Part shown: one piece after another, positions 9,297 to 22,391 of the stretch
How the letters are laid out: each line of letters begins with the position of its first letter
How positions within the stretch are numbered: position 1 is the first letter of the stretch
From: Larix kaempferi
Lineage: Eukaryota > Streptophyta > Pinopsida > Pinales > Pinaceae
Reading direction: 5' to 3'
DNA length: 64,000 nt
Assembly (NCBI GenBank): GCA_027924585.1
Contig: BSBM01000865.1
Span: 7,886,501 to 7,950,500 of the forward strand
Position numbers and translations under genes: made by a program
The notes under the pieces: model-generated
What the model was told of the DNA's origin: nothing
The model's database searches: none
What the model saw: only the letters and a program-made list of their open reading frames with translations

Positions 9297-12170
9297 ATGA
9301 AAATAGAGTGGATGGTGCATTTCATTTCTACCACAATTACTGAAGAACGATCACAGCCAATGCCGATTATGCATGAGAAACCAGAGATCACATCAAGACG
9401 GTCATTCAGAAAAAAGAGAAGTGCCAGTCGGCCTGCAGATACCGGCTGGAAGCCGAAGAGAGAGACCCACAGTTCAACATGAGTGACAATAGGAGAAGAA
9501 GGCACATTGGGCACTGCAGAGAGGGAAAGGACATCGTGAGGAGGGCACCTTGGCCCAACAATAGCAGACATACCGAGGTATGTTGCATCACACAAGGAAG
9601 GGACACCAGCAGTTCGACTGAGCAAGAATGAAAGATACATAATCAAGATGTCGGTGATACCAAAAGGAGTTCATAGCACCTGGAATATTGTCGAGCAGCT
9701 GCAAAAGCTACAGTATAGCGACCATGACCTCATGGAATACCCAGAATGCACAAAAGACACCCATATCGAGGTCGCACATGGAGAATGAGGCCCAGTCACG
9801 AGAGAAACAGCAAATTGGGCGTTGGGATTGGAGCAATCAGAACTACTCGGAATCATCCACATGTCGCACTTTGGGAGATCAGTGTAGGTAAATGCGTGTG
9901 TAAAGCAGTTACTAGCTTGTTTCCTTGGCGGGTATTTATGGCTGCATGAGAAAATCCCAGTCACAGTCGACTTGATTTCAAGGATCAATGAACTACCCAA
10001 GGCCGGGGTCAATCCTTCCCAATTCTTTCATGGGAAGGATAACGACAAAAAACTTGTTGCGAAGCTGAAAACAAAGTATGGAGTGGAGAAAAATTCAAGA
10101 GGGTACCTAATTGATGCTATCAACAACCAAGTCATTAGGGTTGGAGTGAAGATAATGGAAATCAAGTTAGTGCGGAAGAACAAACCAAAACAATGCACAT
10201 ATGGCATCATTGCATCTGCGGAACAATGCGTAGCAGGAGTGCAAATGAACTAGTCGCTCTTCTTGCTAAATGAATTGATGGAGGACATCGTCGCAGCACA
10301 AGAAAAGGGGAAGCCATTTACGTATCCATGGCTCTTGATGTTGATCGCACTAGCAGGATGGAGGGAACCGTCTAACTATCAAGGAATGGAAACAGAGACA
10401 GCCAAGATTTGCCAAGGAGCGCGATACCAAAACTTGTGGGCAATAAATGACAAAGAACGCCAAGAAAGTAACAATATTCAATTCTATCTTTTCCAAGATA
10501 TGATGCGAATAGATGCACAAGCGGTACCACGGATAACCGAGCCAACAACAAAGAAGTATCGATCAATTGAAAGGCTATTGGTAGAGTCTCAAACAATATA
10601 CATTTAGGCACGGGAATATCTGTAGAGGTAGTGGTTACCAACACAATACAAACCTAGAGAGGCAGAACTAGATGCCATCATTGAAGGGTGGCCAGAAGAG
10701 TGGAAAATTTCAGCAGTGGAGGATCAACTGTTAGATCCAGAGAATGGGAAGTCAACAACTGGACCAAAGCCACCAAATGAAGAGAAGGACCTAGAAAATG
10801 GACAAGAGGATACATGAGAAGGTGACCTTGCAGAAGAATAGTCGCATACATTAAGTCACGATGGGGCCTCATCGAAAACCCCCACGGATTCAAAATTAGA
10901 AGCACAACGAGAAAAGACAAGAACGAAGTATAGGATGGGGCGAGGCGAAGGGAGCACAAGAGTTGGCCTTCCTAATGAACAAATTAACAAACTCATGGAG
11001 AAAATAACAACAGTGGTGGAAGACAACCGGGGGAAAGTAACTCAGCATGCGAGTGAGTTTTTCCATCAGGTATCACAACTGTTGCAGACGTTGACGAATG
11101 CAGTCACTGAGACAAGGATTCCACAAGGTGAAGTGTGACCAAGTGCTTCAATACATAGAGTTGAGGTATAAATTGGTGCGAGGCCAAACATAGTCCAGAT
11201 AGTACCCAATGCTATAACTACCAGTGATGAGGACCCGGATGCCACACTGCGACAACATGACCTAGTCACTATCGATTTCAACATCCTACCGATGGTAATG
11301 TTGCATAGAACTAATCATGCAGCAAGTGAACAAATTATCGAATGAGAAGCAAAAACGCATGATCGAATGGTTGAGTATAAATGGTAGGTGTGGAGCACCG
11401 AGGTGGAGATTCATCTCCTCAAAGAGGAAAAATAAATAAGCATGAAGGATGCAGGGAAGGCCATTGAAGACAGAAGGAGATTGGAGCATGCTATCTCCAT
11501 CGCATGCGAAGAAGCACCAGAGGTTGAAAAGGACATAAAGGTAGAGGCAAAAGAAATCAGGTTAGGCATGATCATTGCAGACCTGCAAAAAGAAAATGAA
11601 GATTTACAAGCTAGGATAGTGCCCGACACACCACCAGAACAAATTGAAGAAAGGAAGAACGTGATTGAAGAAGTTGTGGCAGATATCACAGCACTGGAAA
11701 AATTGGTGCAAACAATAGCAGAATATGTCACACAATTTTGGAGAAGTTTGATACAGGAAGAGCAGTTGCAGTAGTTTAACGTGCATCTTGGATAAGCAAA
11801 AGTGCAACTAGAGGCATTAAGGGGATCACTTCAGAAGATGCCCCTACTTGGGAGGCTGTCAAAATCAACTGAGTTGAAGGAGCTACAACATCGGGTAAAC
11901 AAAGCCCGCACAAGACAGCAAAGAAGAACCGTACAACTAGATGAATTACAGGCGAAAGCCAAGCAGTTGGCAATTAAAGCAATGGATGGATTGTACAAGA
12001 TCAAAGAAGATTTGCAGAAGGCGCAGAAGATGAATGGTGAGCATCCAACAGAACAAGAAGTAGCATATTGTGCGACTCTGAAGGCCTCAGCAAAGGAAGT
12101 TGTCAATCAAATCATAGCCGCATATGATGAGTTCAATAAGCAAGTGGATGCACCAACAATTTCTAGCTAA
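9297..12170 (+). pseudogene. Element A orphan ORF downstream of pol (function unknown)
   Basis: About 950 codons of protein-like sequence run between the element A integrase and its polypurine tract, broken by roughly ten stops or frame changes. Readable parts include WNIVEQLQKLQYSDHDLMEY (near 9680), VKQLLACFLGGYLWL (near 9900), the block CVAGVQMN followed by LLNELMEDIVAA and FTYPWLLMLIALAGWREP (10225-10370), and a long C-terminal half rich in Glu, Lys, Gln and Leu (11440-12160) that should form coiled coils. No envelope signals (signal peptide, furin site, transmembrane helix) were seen, so it does not look like a classical env. A related ORF occurs in element D at 13000-15810. I do not recognise a function. 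Confidence 0.65.
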
Positions 12171-12200
12171 AGTGGCTCAAGGGCGAGCCACAATTTTGTG

Positions 12201-12209
12201 TTGGGGGCT
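12201..12209 (+). promoter_or_regulatory. Element A polypurine tract
   Basis: TTGGGGGCT directly precedes the LTR start TGTTGGCACA. The polypurine tract primes plus-strand DNA synthesis. It lies about 30 bases after the stop of the orphan ORF, the spacing expected in an intact element, which ties that ORF to the retrotransposon. Confidence 0.65.
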
Positions 12210-12990
12210 TGTTGGCACAGGGCTAGAGCGCACAATTGCAGAACCCCAAGCGGCGAAAGGGTCAAAGACAAGAGAAAAGGACCAATCGCAAAGCCAAGAA
12301 ATGCAAAAGCAATTAGTTAAGTTAGTTAGTGATGTGTCATTAGGACCATTTGTAACGGCCAAGTGCACCTATAAATAGACATAAGATTGTAATCTTTAGA
12401 GCATAGTCGATCGGGGAATCCGAGTTGTGAAATATGAGATGATTCCTTCGAAATTGTTGTGTTTCTGTCTTTTGGATCAATCTGTGGAGTATTTATTTGG
12501 TTTTGGTTCTGTACCATGATTAATATGCATATTTATCTTGTGTTTATTTTTTTCTTGAGATCGCATTAGATTTCTTCGCAGATATGTTATGTACCGCAGA
12601 TTCCTCAAACATGCTCTGTTGATTTGTTTCATTCGTTAAGTATAAGATGATAGTGTGGTTAAGGATTACTAGGTTGATAGTATGATGTTTTAATGCGAAT
12701 ACAAATCTATGGCTTGTTTCGATTGAGAGTGTAATAGCACATGTCTTCTCCCAACTGCGGAAAATTGGTTCCTGCAGCCCCCCTTAGACATCTCGAGTGA
12801 GACCTCACTCGCTCTGTGGGTGTTGCTGGAAAGGATAAAACCTTTTTGAGCCGATGCTTAAGGGTGTCTGATCGATATTTGTTGATAGCAGTGCGAAGTG
12901 AACCCTTGTCAACAGAACTGTGTCAATAGTTGCTTCTCTAAGTGGTTGGTCATTGCTCGAGTTCCTAATTTACTTATTTAATATTCTACC
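12210..12990 (+). repeat. Element A 3' LTR (right end approximate)
   Basis: The LTR starts with TGTTGGCACAGGGC immediately after the polypurine tract. A TATA box (CTATAAATAG, 12369-12378) lies about 160 bp in, marking a likely promoter, and sequence after it carries T-rich polyadenylation-type stretches. No second copy is present in the window because the 5' half of element A is missing, so the right edge cannot be fixed. It is placed near 12990, where homology to element D's ORF begins on the opposite strand. Confidence 0.55.
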
Positions 12991-12999
12991 ATAACTCAT

Positions 13000-15810
13000 C
13001 CACATGCCTCTATCATTTCTCTAGGATATCCATCCAATCCTGGAAGGTGGATAATATGGTCCTACTTTGTAATGTAACCTCATGAAGGCGGGAATGAATG
13101 GCATTGATTTCGGTCACTATAGGAGGGAAATGGGCCATGAGCTCCTCTTATTGTTGTGTTTTATGACCTTGTATATTGACTAACTCCTATTGCAGTGTGA
13201 TTACTTGAGTCCACAGGTTCCTCTATGATGAATAGAGTGACATAATGCCTTCTTATGGGTTGATGCAAGAGCCTTCTTCGAGGACTTTAGGTTCCTGATG
13301 TCAAACCTTGGGCCAAATATTGAAAAACCTATGAGATATCACAATCACCACCTACTCTTATTCTTGACATGCATGATACTCCACATCCCTCTCTGCAAAT
13401 GAAGGTGCAAGTTGGACCTCCATTTACTAATATGCCAATTGTGTAGCTTTCTTGTCCTATTCCACCTTGACTATCTATTTATCCACTTCTGTGGGAGAAG
13501 CATGCATAATCTAAATTATCTATTGAGTGGAACATTATTGCATGTCTATGGATGATGAGGTGGTACTAGTGAGAGGCTTCTAATTTAATGACTTCCCACT
13601 AGTGATAGATGGATATGATTTGTTAGAGGTATGGACCTCTGCCTATATCTATGGTAAACTTGCCTGGGGGTGTTGTAGAATTCTTCTCTAGGTGGATTTA
13701 GTAAAAAAGGGAATGATATCGATTTGTTCCTAACAAATATGCAACATTGCACAACAATGCTCCTCTGCAAGTTGTTGCAACTATGCCATGATAGATAATT
13801 TATCCAATGAGGAAAAAGAGGGATGGGTTGGCATAGAGATCAGTTCTTAAATATCCTCTTGTTGTGTTTCCTCAATGACGACCTCAAGAGGAGTGTTGAC
13901 TATTGTTGTCTCACGTCTTGCAAGAAGAGGTTAATAGTATGAAGTCTCTTCAAAACTTCCACCACCTTATCCATACGCTATCTATTCAATGGTATGTTTG
14001 CAAGAAATGGTGCAATCAACAATCCCCCTTTCATCTAGATCTGACTTAGTTGGTTCTTGTTGTTATTTTATTCCATAGTGAGCATCGTTTACCTCATTAA
14101 TCATTGGATTCCCCGGCATATTCAGTAGGGTCTTGATCTTGTTATCTTTAATGTTTATGAATAGGTGATGGTTGGTGAACCACTGAAAATATTGAAAGGA
14201 GTGAAGAGTCTTAACAAATTAACCCAATTCATGCTTGTCTCCAAGCCCTTGTAACTTTGGGATCACAGGCCCCCTTATGGAGATGGTGCAACTTCCATAA
14301 TAGGAAGGGTAGTTGTTGGCACAACTAGAGAAGAGGAGGAACCTCCTATGATAACCTTGGGTTGGTGCAACGTTAAGGATTTCACCACTCATGAATGATT
14401 TGGTGTAGTGCCTTATAAAAATTGGGTGACATATCCAAGATAAGATTTAAATTATTTACTCGAAATCTGTACTGGGTCCAAAATAGATGATGAGTGGCTA
14501 GAATCTATGACACAGGAGATTAAGAAATCTCTTCTAGTTGAAGACTAGACTTGGAGATACCTTTTACTTCACTGACCTTACTTTTCCTTGTAACTTCCTC
14601 TTTGGTTACCACCTTCATATGTCATGGGAAATAGGTTGTAATTTATAGAAAAATATAGACAATTTCTTGCATTGTCTTGGACTTGCACACTTTGAACAAC
14701 TGTGAAACCTCTGTATAAAAAAATTTGTTCTGTAAGATAGTATGGGAAAGAAATGGATTTAAAAATATCTAGGTCATCCTCGAGGTGCCACACAATGGTA
14801 TCCATGTGCATCCAAAAGGGCTCGTGGAATATGTAGGATGGGAGTAGTAACTACAACCGTACTTTCAAACCACTTACCAAATCTTCAATCGATGAAAGAT
14901 GTATTATAGGCATCACTATGACTCTTCCAGAGCTTGGACCATAATAACAAAACCATTATGTTGGATTATGGTGGAAATTCATGGCCTTTGGGAGGTTTCT
15001 ATTTCCACATCAATAAAGTGACCAATAAATATCTATAGATAAAATAGCTAGAGGCGGCATGAGCATCTGCAAAGGCTTGCAAAATCTCAATAAGGAGAGA
15101 CTTACACCAGTTCAGTTGAACCCCTTGGATGCATAATTCAACAACAGAGAGAGCATCTAGGGTGCACTCACCCCAAGTGTACTTCCTCATGACCTTTCCA
15201 GAAATATGTTAGCTGACAAATTTGACCTACAGGTTGTCAATTAAGGAAAATACTACACTGCAACCACCTCTCTTAGTACAATACCAATTATATAGACTCA
15301 ATTCATCTTTCTTGCACTTGTTCTTCCCTCCTCCCTATAAAGTTGAAGACATCCTACCCTTCCATGGATAGGCCTATTAGAAAATCTATGTCATTGAAAT
15401 GAATGGGGTATGCTCGATCCATCTACAAGGAGTGGTTTTGCACCCCATTGATCAAGAAATCAGTGCAAATCATAATTTCACCAATGGTACCAAACACTAC
15501 TACATCTCCCAAAATCACTAATGTCAATTTGTGTAGGGCCTTGAAGGAATAATTACACACTATAACTAGCTCCCCTATCTTTATTGGTACATAATCTAGG
15601 TATACCTCAGGTTTCATATACAGGAACATGTCCCCATTAGATAAATCATTATCAACAAACCTGGTATGTTCCACTTTCCCATACAAGTCACCAATAACCT
15701 CCATGCTCGAGTAATAAATGTTGGTTGGAATGAATTTGGTCTAGGATATATTTTGGATGGTGTCACTTTGTTGCTAGTAGCTTTATCCATCGCATGGTTA
15801 AGTGCCACTT
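13000..15810 (-). pseudogene. Element D orphan ORF downstream of pol, related to that of element A
   Basis: The minus strand holds a heavily decayed protein-like region. The clearest block (15190-14999) reads VVELCIQGVQLNWCKSLLIE followed by a hydrophobic segment. It aligns by eye with CVAGVQMN and LLNELMEDIVAA of the element A ORF: a Cys, the GVQ(M/L)NW core, a Leu-rich helix, then aromatic and Leu-rich residues ending in Trp-x-x-Pro-like text. Further segments (15808-15423, 14450-13580, 13190-13030) keep coding-like composition, with the last rich in Leu, Glu and His. It lies downstream of integrase on the same strand, as in A. Stops and frameshifts are many. Confidence 0.55.
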
Positions 15811-16559
15811 ATACATGAAGCAAATTGTTGGTCTGCTTCTCACATAGGAATCTCATCTACACTCTACAAAAATTTGAGAGGACTCCAAGGAAACGATCAA
15901 GGAAACTTTTAGGGGCAAAATTTATCCCATGGACTAATTTTTGAGGTTTGTTTCCAAAGAAATATTCACCATTTCCATTTTTATCTAATATGATTCACCC
16001 AAATCCCATAGGATTAAAATATTTTACTCTTAAAATCGCCAAAATATCCAAAAACTATATAAAATCTTAGAAATTTGAATATTTTTTTAAAAATATCACC
16101 AAACATTTTATGGTTGGAAATTTAATAATTAGTAATATTTTCCCAAGTTTTTGCACTTTAAAAAATTTATGGATCCTTAAAATTTTCCGTGGTGATAATG
16201 AATGGCTAGACGAACACAAAGTGAGTACTTCGTAAAAATTAGGGAGGTTTATCTACTTGGGAATAGTAATGACATGACTTTGACATGCTCATTTAAGGAA
16301 GAAAAGTTAGAGGATACCATATCTTCTGGATATTAATGTAGGATCCATTAGTGGTGACTTTCCACCTAGAAACTTGAAAACAAGTCTAATCACTCATAAA
16401 CACTCTGATAAATCCCTTTAATTTGAAACCCATGATAGATTCCTAGAGCATTATTAATCACTTAAAACCTAACCCCCATTGTGGACTCTGAAAAATTGAT
16501 GGACTTTAGTACTAGTAGTGTGTTGTTCTCCCGATCACATGCATTTTGTATAACTAAAC
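15811..16559. other. Non-coding spacer in element D
   Basis: This AT-rich stretch lies between the end of element D integrase and its downstream ORF. No coding-like sequence or signals were recognised. Confidence 0.45.
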
Positions 16560-18621
16560 CAAAAATCACAATGCAAAGAACACCCAGACAATCCATTCAC
16601 CCATCCTAGCTTAAGGCCATTATCATGTTGTGCAAGGCATACATCCATTGAATCTCTCAAATCTACAATAACAAATGGACCAAGCTAGTGCATTTGAAGC
16701 TTACCTTGGTTCTTAAGATACTTATTGTCATATAAGAGAAGCACCAAATCACCTTTGGAAAAATGCTTGGTCTTGATATGATGATCATGCCATTCTTTTT
16801 TTCTTTCTTTTTCCATCATGGCATGGAAATTGGCAAGAAACCTAGATTCCTCAAACTACATCAAATCTACCTGGTGTTCTGCAACTAAATTCTCTTCCAC
16901 CATACATGTAGCATGAGTAATATATAGATCAGGAACATCAATTTCAATAGGTACCACAACTTCACATCCATAAACTAACTACAATGGTGTGTTCTTATGC
17001 AATTTATTTCGAGTATTTTGATAGGCCCACAATACCGCAAATACACACTTATCCCAATCATCATGATTGGAGAAGAAGAACTTAGTCAATCACGTCTCTA
17101 GAGTCTTGATAAAAGCATCTACTATGACATTTTCTTGGCGATGATAAGGATTGGTATTATACTATTGAATGAGAAATTCTTGGGTCAATGTTGTAATTGT
17201 ATTACTCATAAAATGCATGCCTTGATCACTAGTGAGACTTCTGGGAAATCTGAATAAGGAAATAATAATATCAAAGATATCAAATTGTCATTTTTGCAAA
17301 GCAATATTTCATAGGATCGTCCTTGGCCCATTTTGTGAGATAGTCAATTGTGGTAATGATATAATGGTATTTTGAATGTTTTACAGAAGGATTAATAGGG
17401 ACAACGAAATTGACTTCCCATTTTTCAAATTGGTGTAAAGCTTGAACAAGATGGAGGGGAGGTTCACCCCATCACGATGGTTTCCCAACTCATTGAGATA
17501 CATCACATGAGGGATCATAGGCCTTAGCATCTTTGAAAACTATATGCCACCATAAACCATTTTGTAAGACATTCCTTTCTATAGCTTTCCCTCCTACATG
17601 GCCTCCCGCAACTCCTACATGACATTTCCAGTAGATATCTTGGTGTTCATGGTCCAGGAAAAATCTATGCAAGATCCCATCAACCCATAATTTATATAAA
17701 TTCAATGCAATCAATTGATAATTGGAAATGAAAACAACTAAATGACATTATGAGTTGCATAATAATGTTCTAGTGTAGAGCAAGTGGTTAAAAATGAAAC
17801 AATCTCCTCCAAATAGTTGGGTATGGCCTCAACCTGGAATTATGAAATATCTAGTAGTTCATCAATAAGAGCATCAAAATCTCCTAATTATTTTTGTGAT
17901 AGGTGATAAGGTCCCACATTATGTCACCCAGGTTTCACAACTACCTCGAAAGAGAACTCCAAAAATGAAACAACCATATGCAAATGCAGCCTACTAAAAC
18001 ATGTTTGTTTACCGAGTACATCAATGTAGAATGATCAATAAACAACATGAAGTGAAATCCTACTAAATAGTGCCAAAACTTCTATAGTGCACAGATCATA
18101 TCCAACCCTTCACATTCAGTGGTAGTATAGTTGCATTCGGCCTTAGATAAATTTTTGCTAGCAAAACATATTGGATGATCGCAACCAAATTGCCCAGGTT
18201 CTGTAAGAACAACTCCCATAGAAACACCTAAAGAATTAACATGTACATGAAAATCTATGTTCCCGTTAGGGAAAGTAATGACATGATAAGTTAACTTATT
18301 TTCCTTGAGTAGTGCAAATTTCCTGTAACATTCTAGAGTACAAATAAATGCTTCAAACTTCTTCAACAATTACCCCAATGGGGTTTTGATTGCAACATAG
18401 TTGCAAATGAATCTTTAATAATACCCAGTGAGTCATAAAGTGGAATGCATCCTCCTAATAGATATGGGAGGAGGGATAATAACAATCACAATAATTTTTG
18501 CAGAATCCACCAAAACTCCTTCTTGACAAACAATATCGTGCAATAGATTATGACAAAGGGAACACAAAAACACATTTCTTCAAATTCAAGAGTATATGAA
18601 GTTGACGACATCTATCAAGCA
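16560..18621 (-). pseudogene. Element D RT C-terminus, RNase H and integrase
   Basis: Directly left of the CACTA insertion, the minus strand reads LDRCRQLHILLNLKKCVFVF, the standard RT segment after the YxDD box. RNase H follows at 18369-18082 (FHVHVNSLGVSMGVVLTEPG, ICFASKNLSKAECNYTTTECE). The integrase zinc-binding region is near 17640-17500 (CHVGVAGGHVGGKAI) and its core near 17420-17330 (WEVNFVVPINPS, ATIDYLTKWAK-like text). The C-terminal domain is near 16830-16640 (KHFSKGDLVLLLYDNKYLKN, GKLQMH, LGPFVIV). Both the RNase H first Asp (HVNS) and the first integrase Asp (EVNF) read Asn here. Many stops show great age. Confidence 0.8.
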
Positions 18622-18660
18622 CACTACAAGGAAAAGGCCAAGTAGTGAAGGTTTCTATGG
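18622..18660 (+). repeat. CACTA left terminal inverted repeat
   Basis: Starts CACTACAAGGAAAAGGCC, perfectly complementary to the right end for 18 bases, then imperfect. Preceded by GCA. Confidence 0.88.
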
Positions 18661-18789
18661 AGGTTTTTAGTGTTAGAATATTGGCAAAATCCTCAAAAAA
18701 CCTACACTACGACCTTTGCAAATGGTACCAGATGTTTTAGTGGAGGTTTTCATAGAAATTTAATATAACTAAAAAAAATCAGTGACCAG

Positions 18790-19300
18790 ATGCTTTTGTA
18801 GATGTTTTTTATCGGTGCAATTTATTGAAGCAAATGCACTAGTGCTAACAAAAGTAAAATGCACCAATTCTTTTAAAATCAATATATGCACCGATGTGCA
18901 CCAAATTTTAAAGCATTATATGCATCGGTGCTTGATAATACATCTAGCATCGATGTGCAATGAAATTTTAACCTGAACTGGTGCTTTATAATAATTTATG
19001 CATAGGTGATTATGAACTATTAAATACTACCAGTGCTTTATAAAAATATATGCATCGATTCTTTATACTAAATGTAGCACCAATTCTTGAGTAACTATTA
19101 AAAATCACTGGTGCTTACTAACCAGGGTGATAAGTGAAATAAAATGCACCGGTAAAGTTGACTAGGACGTTGATTGTCGCTATGTTTTTAAAAGTTAATG
19201 GTGCGGTTAATATACAGTAGTGCACCAAGGTGTAATAATAGAAAAAGCATCAGCGCATGCAACAAGTATTATGTTGCACTGAATCTCTATTGGTTTAAGC
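18790..19300 (+). repeat. CACTA left subterminal repeat zone
   Basis: Many short variants of a palindromic motif close to TGCACCGGTGC occur in both orientations (for example near 18890, 18925, 18950, 19070, 19147 and 19308). In CACTA elements such motifs bind the accessory transposase protein. Spacing is irregular, about 30-60 bp. Confidence 0.7.
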
Positions 19301-19742
19301 GTACCGGTGCGACATTGTCTCAAATGAACTATCAACACTCAAATCTCCCACACATGTGACATTTCCACAATTTGCACATAAAGCATCATCAACATATAGC
19401 ACACAGACCATTGAAGGCATCCACATTATATCCAAGAAGCAACATGAGTCCAAAAACGCCCAAACAATAGTCAAAACCACAACCGTGCAGCCACATGTCT
19501 GTTAATATTTTCTACCACGCATGTTACCAGAACTACGGCCACATGACCAGCATTGATAATCCGTCGATATCTATGCAACTGATAGAAACAATGGAATCTC
19601 AACCACTAGTGGTGAATTAATGACACATGAAAGCCCCATTACCTCCACAAGGTCCAATTTGGACCCTCACACACTTGGGTTCCTTAAATGGCCTCTCTTG
19701 TGTACCTTGGAGCTAAATCATGGGATCAAGGAGTTCACATTA
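19301..19742. other. CACTA interior left of element C
   Basis: No coding-like sequence was recognised. Element C begins at 19743 after CATTA, one copy of its target duplication. Confidence 0.5.
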
Positions 19743-20674
19743 TGTTACAACGTAATTTTCCACCTTGTGAGAATCAACACTCTTTGGCCTAGAGGATCCA
19801 TTTCACTGACTCAGAACCACTTTATATCCTTCAGACACTATTTTTTCCTATTTTTTTCCCTTATATGCTAGCTGGATCATTATAGTGGGCGTACCCACTA
19901 GTTGCATCACTATAGCCCACGGGTATCATGTAAAATGGTAAAAATCACTAGTTTATTACTTTTTACTCCCAAAAAGAGGTCATTGGGTGACCTTTGACCC
20001 TCCATCTACCCAAGAAACGCCTCGATGTGTCTTTTCACTTACCTTTGAGAGGACTATATATTGAGCACATATGGCTTACGGATGGGAGGGGAGAAACAAG
20101 AGCAAGAGAACTCTAGTGGATTTTTTCCCTATCTTGAGTCTACACTCATTGATCCTTGTAGTTGTGAACCCTTTATGTTCACCTTCCAAACTCCTATCAT
20201 AGTTTGACTTTGACATTCCATGGAGGATTGAAGTGGCGGAGGCGCAAGTGGATTGACCCAGATCTTGGTTCAGATTGGTTTCTGGCAAGAGGTCGTATCA
20301 CATTGTACTACTTCTTGTTTGTTACTAGAAATACTCATATTCTCGTCCATTAATGTTGTAAATGTTGTTTATACTACATTGGCTTTCATTTACTTGTCAT
20401 ATCATGGGCCATTGATATTGATGATGTTAATGTCATTTATATATTATATGTACTTGTTGTATATTGGATGTCAATACTAATTGGCAAATTCAAGTGCACG
20501 GATTAAAAAGCTCCAATGGGGATCTACATCAAATGTTTGGATCGAGGTTGGTTATATTCTTCATTATCTTAGCATTGTCATTTATATAGCATAGCATTGA
20601 GGATTGAGTTGATTTCTGCTAGTCAGCTGTCTATTGTGGTCTACCCCAAGCCATAGTGAGTTTTCTCCAATACA
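19743..20674 (+). repeat. Element C 5' LTR
   Basis: Begins TGTTACAACG and ends CCAATACA. Matches 37732-38659 along its whole length. A TATA-like CTATATATTG lies near 20053, roughly 310 bp in. The bases just after the end (GAAATGGAAACC) do not match a primer-binding site that I recognise. Confidence 0.9.
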
Positions 20675-22391
20675 GAAATGGAAACCATACTGGGGAAGTC
20701 ATCCATTTTTGGGGATTTTTGAGCGTTAGTCCTTAATTAGAGTTGTTGTTTGTCGAAGCTCTGTGTCACTGATTGCCCGTTGGGATACACTATAGAAAAC
20801 TAGTTTTTTCTGAGCCATTGGACTCTTCGTTTGACCATTTTACTTTCCTTACCCGTGGGTGATCTTAGCTCTGCCCGTGTACACCCACATCTGTTTACTC
20901 TACTGCTCATGGGCACCCGTAGGTATTCCTTCGACAGTAGCGTACAACTCTAGCTTTGGTTTATTTATGACTTTTGGTTGTTGCTGGGTTGACTTTGGAT
21001 GATCTTGAGTCTTTGTTGGCCTGTTTCTTGACTGTTCATGCCTTGGTTGTGACTAGAACTCTTCTTTTCTCTTGGTTGAGCCTTGTTGGTTTTTTTCCCA
21101 TCTTTGGATTTAGCCGTGTTGGTTTTTTCCTTTTGAGCTCATTCCGTTGGCTGAGTCTTATTGTTTGGTATCTGCTGGGTTGTCCTAGTGATCTCCTTGG
21201 CATATCAGTGACTATATAGTAGGATTTTGCTTGCATTTTTCATTTCCTTATATTGAAAAATACAAAAATATACATATAGTTTTGCATTTTCCTTTTGTTT
21301 ATAAGAGAAAATACAAAAAAAAAAAAATTACTTTGATGTACTGCATCTTGCATTGAGTGCTTGTTGCTTTTATTTAGGTTCTTCTTGTGCATCAGAAATA
21401 TAAAAGGATTGCATATTTATTTCGAAACCGTTGGATTGATTTTGCATCTAGTGGCATTGTTTTTATTGGATAGATGAGTCTAGGATTTGACGATTTTGAA
21501 TACTATTGAGTCATACACATCACTAGTTTCACGACCAGATCCCTTGAGTAACCACAACCATTAAAATTAACGCTTAATCTTAAAATTGATTAGACCAATT
21601 TTATTTATAGGGTACACCAACTAGCATAGGTTTAGAGTCTTAGAATAGATCATTGTGAGTTAGCAATCCAAGACTACTAGACGAAACATTAGGTGTATGA
21701 CCAGGGAGTGGAGGAATCCATGGTATACATAGGTGTTCTCAGGAAGCTCTACTCAAACCAGAGTTAAGCACGAGGTCACAGGAGGTTGGTTGAAGAGATA
21801 TCCCTCTAATACCGACTGAACGCGGGAGATATTTCCAGGCTTTGTTTGTATCTGGGGACTCTTGGGAGATTTGACCCTCATTGAGTTACGGGCTCAACTA
21901 CCTTGCCCATACAATGGATCCCACCTATGACTGTCCCCCTAATCATTGGTTATATTGTGGTGACCATAGTTGCCTTACCTAGGTATCGCATAGGGTACTT
22001 GCAGCAGTTATGTTGTTTCTGTCCTGAGCCAGATAGGGATTGGACATCACAGTTGTTTGTTGCCGAGGGTTACGGCCCTTTGCACGTAGTGAAGCCTGGG
22101 TGTCTCTATAACTGATTATGATACCTCCGGCTATATTTTGGGAGTCTCAAGCCTCTCCTAGGCGAGACATACCGGTTCTAGTGTCGGGAGCTCATTTAGC
22201 CACTCTATTTGTCTGCTCTTGGCTATAGTTTCTCTAGGTGTGTTCTTTTGATTTACTATTTTTTATCAATAATTGGCTTTTAGGGGAAGTTTTGATTTTA
22301 TATTCTCTCCGGAGATATCGTGACATGGAGTCCTACTCTTTGTCGATCCCATCGGTTGGCTGGTTTACAACCTGTCTAGATTTCACACCGC
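20675..22391 (+). other. Element C leader
   Basis: About 1.7 kb between the 5' LTR and gag with no convincing coding sequence. A run of adenines occurs near 21316-21327. Long leaders are usual in large gypsy elements. Confidence 0.6.

Noticed and set aside
9272-9646. Minus-strand ORF opposite the element A orphan ORF
   Set aside because: It is a shadow frame. Coding-like composition and homology to element D lie on the plus strand.
9297-12170. Envelope gene in element A
   Set aside because: No signal peptide, cleavage site or membrane anchor is visible. The C-terminal half is charged and coiled-coil-like.
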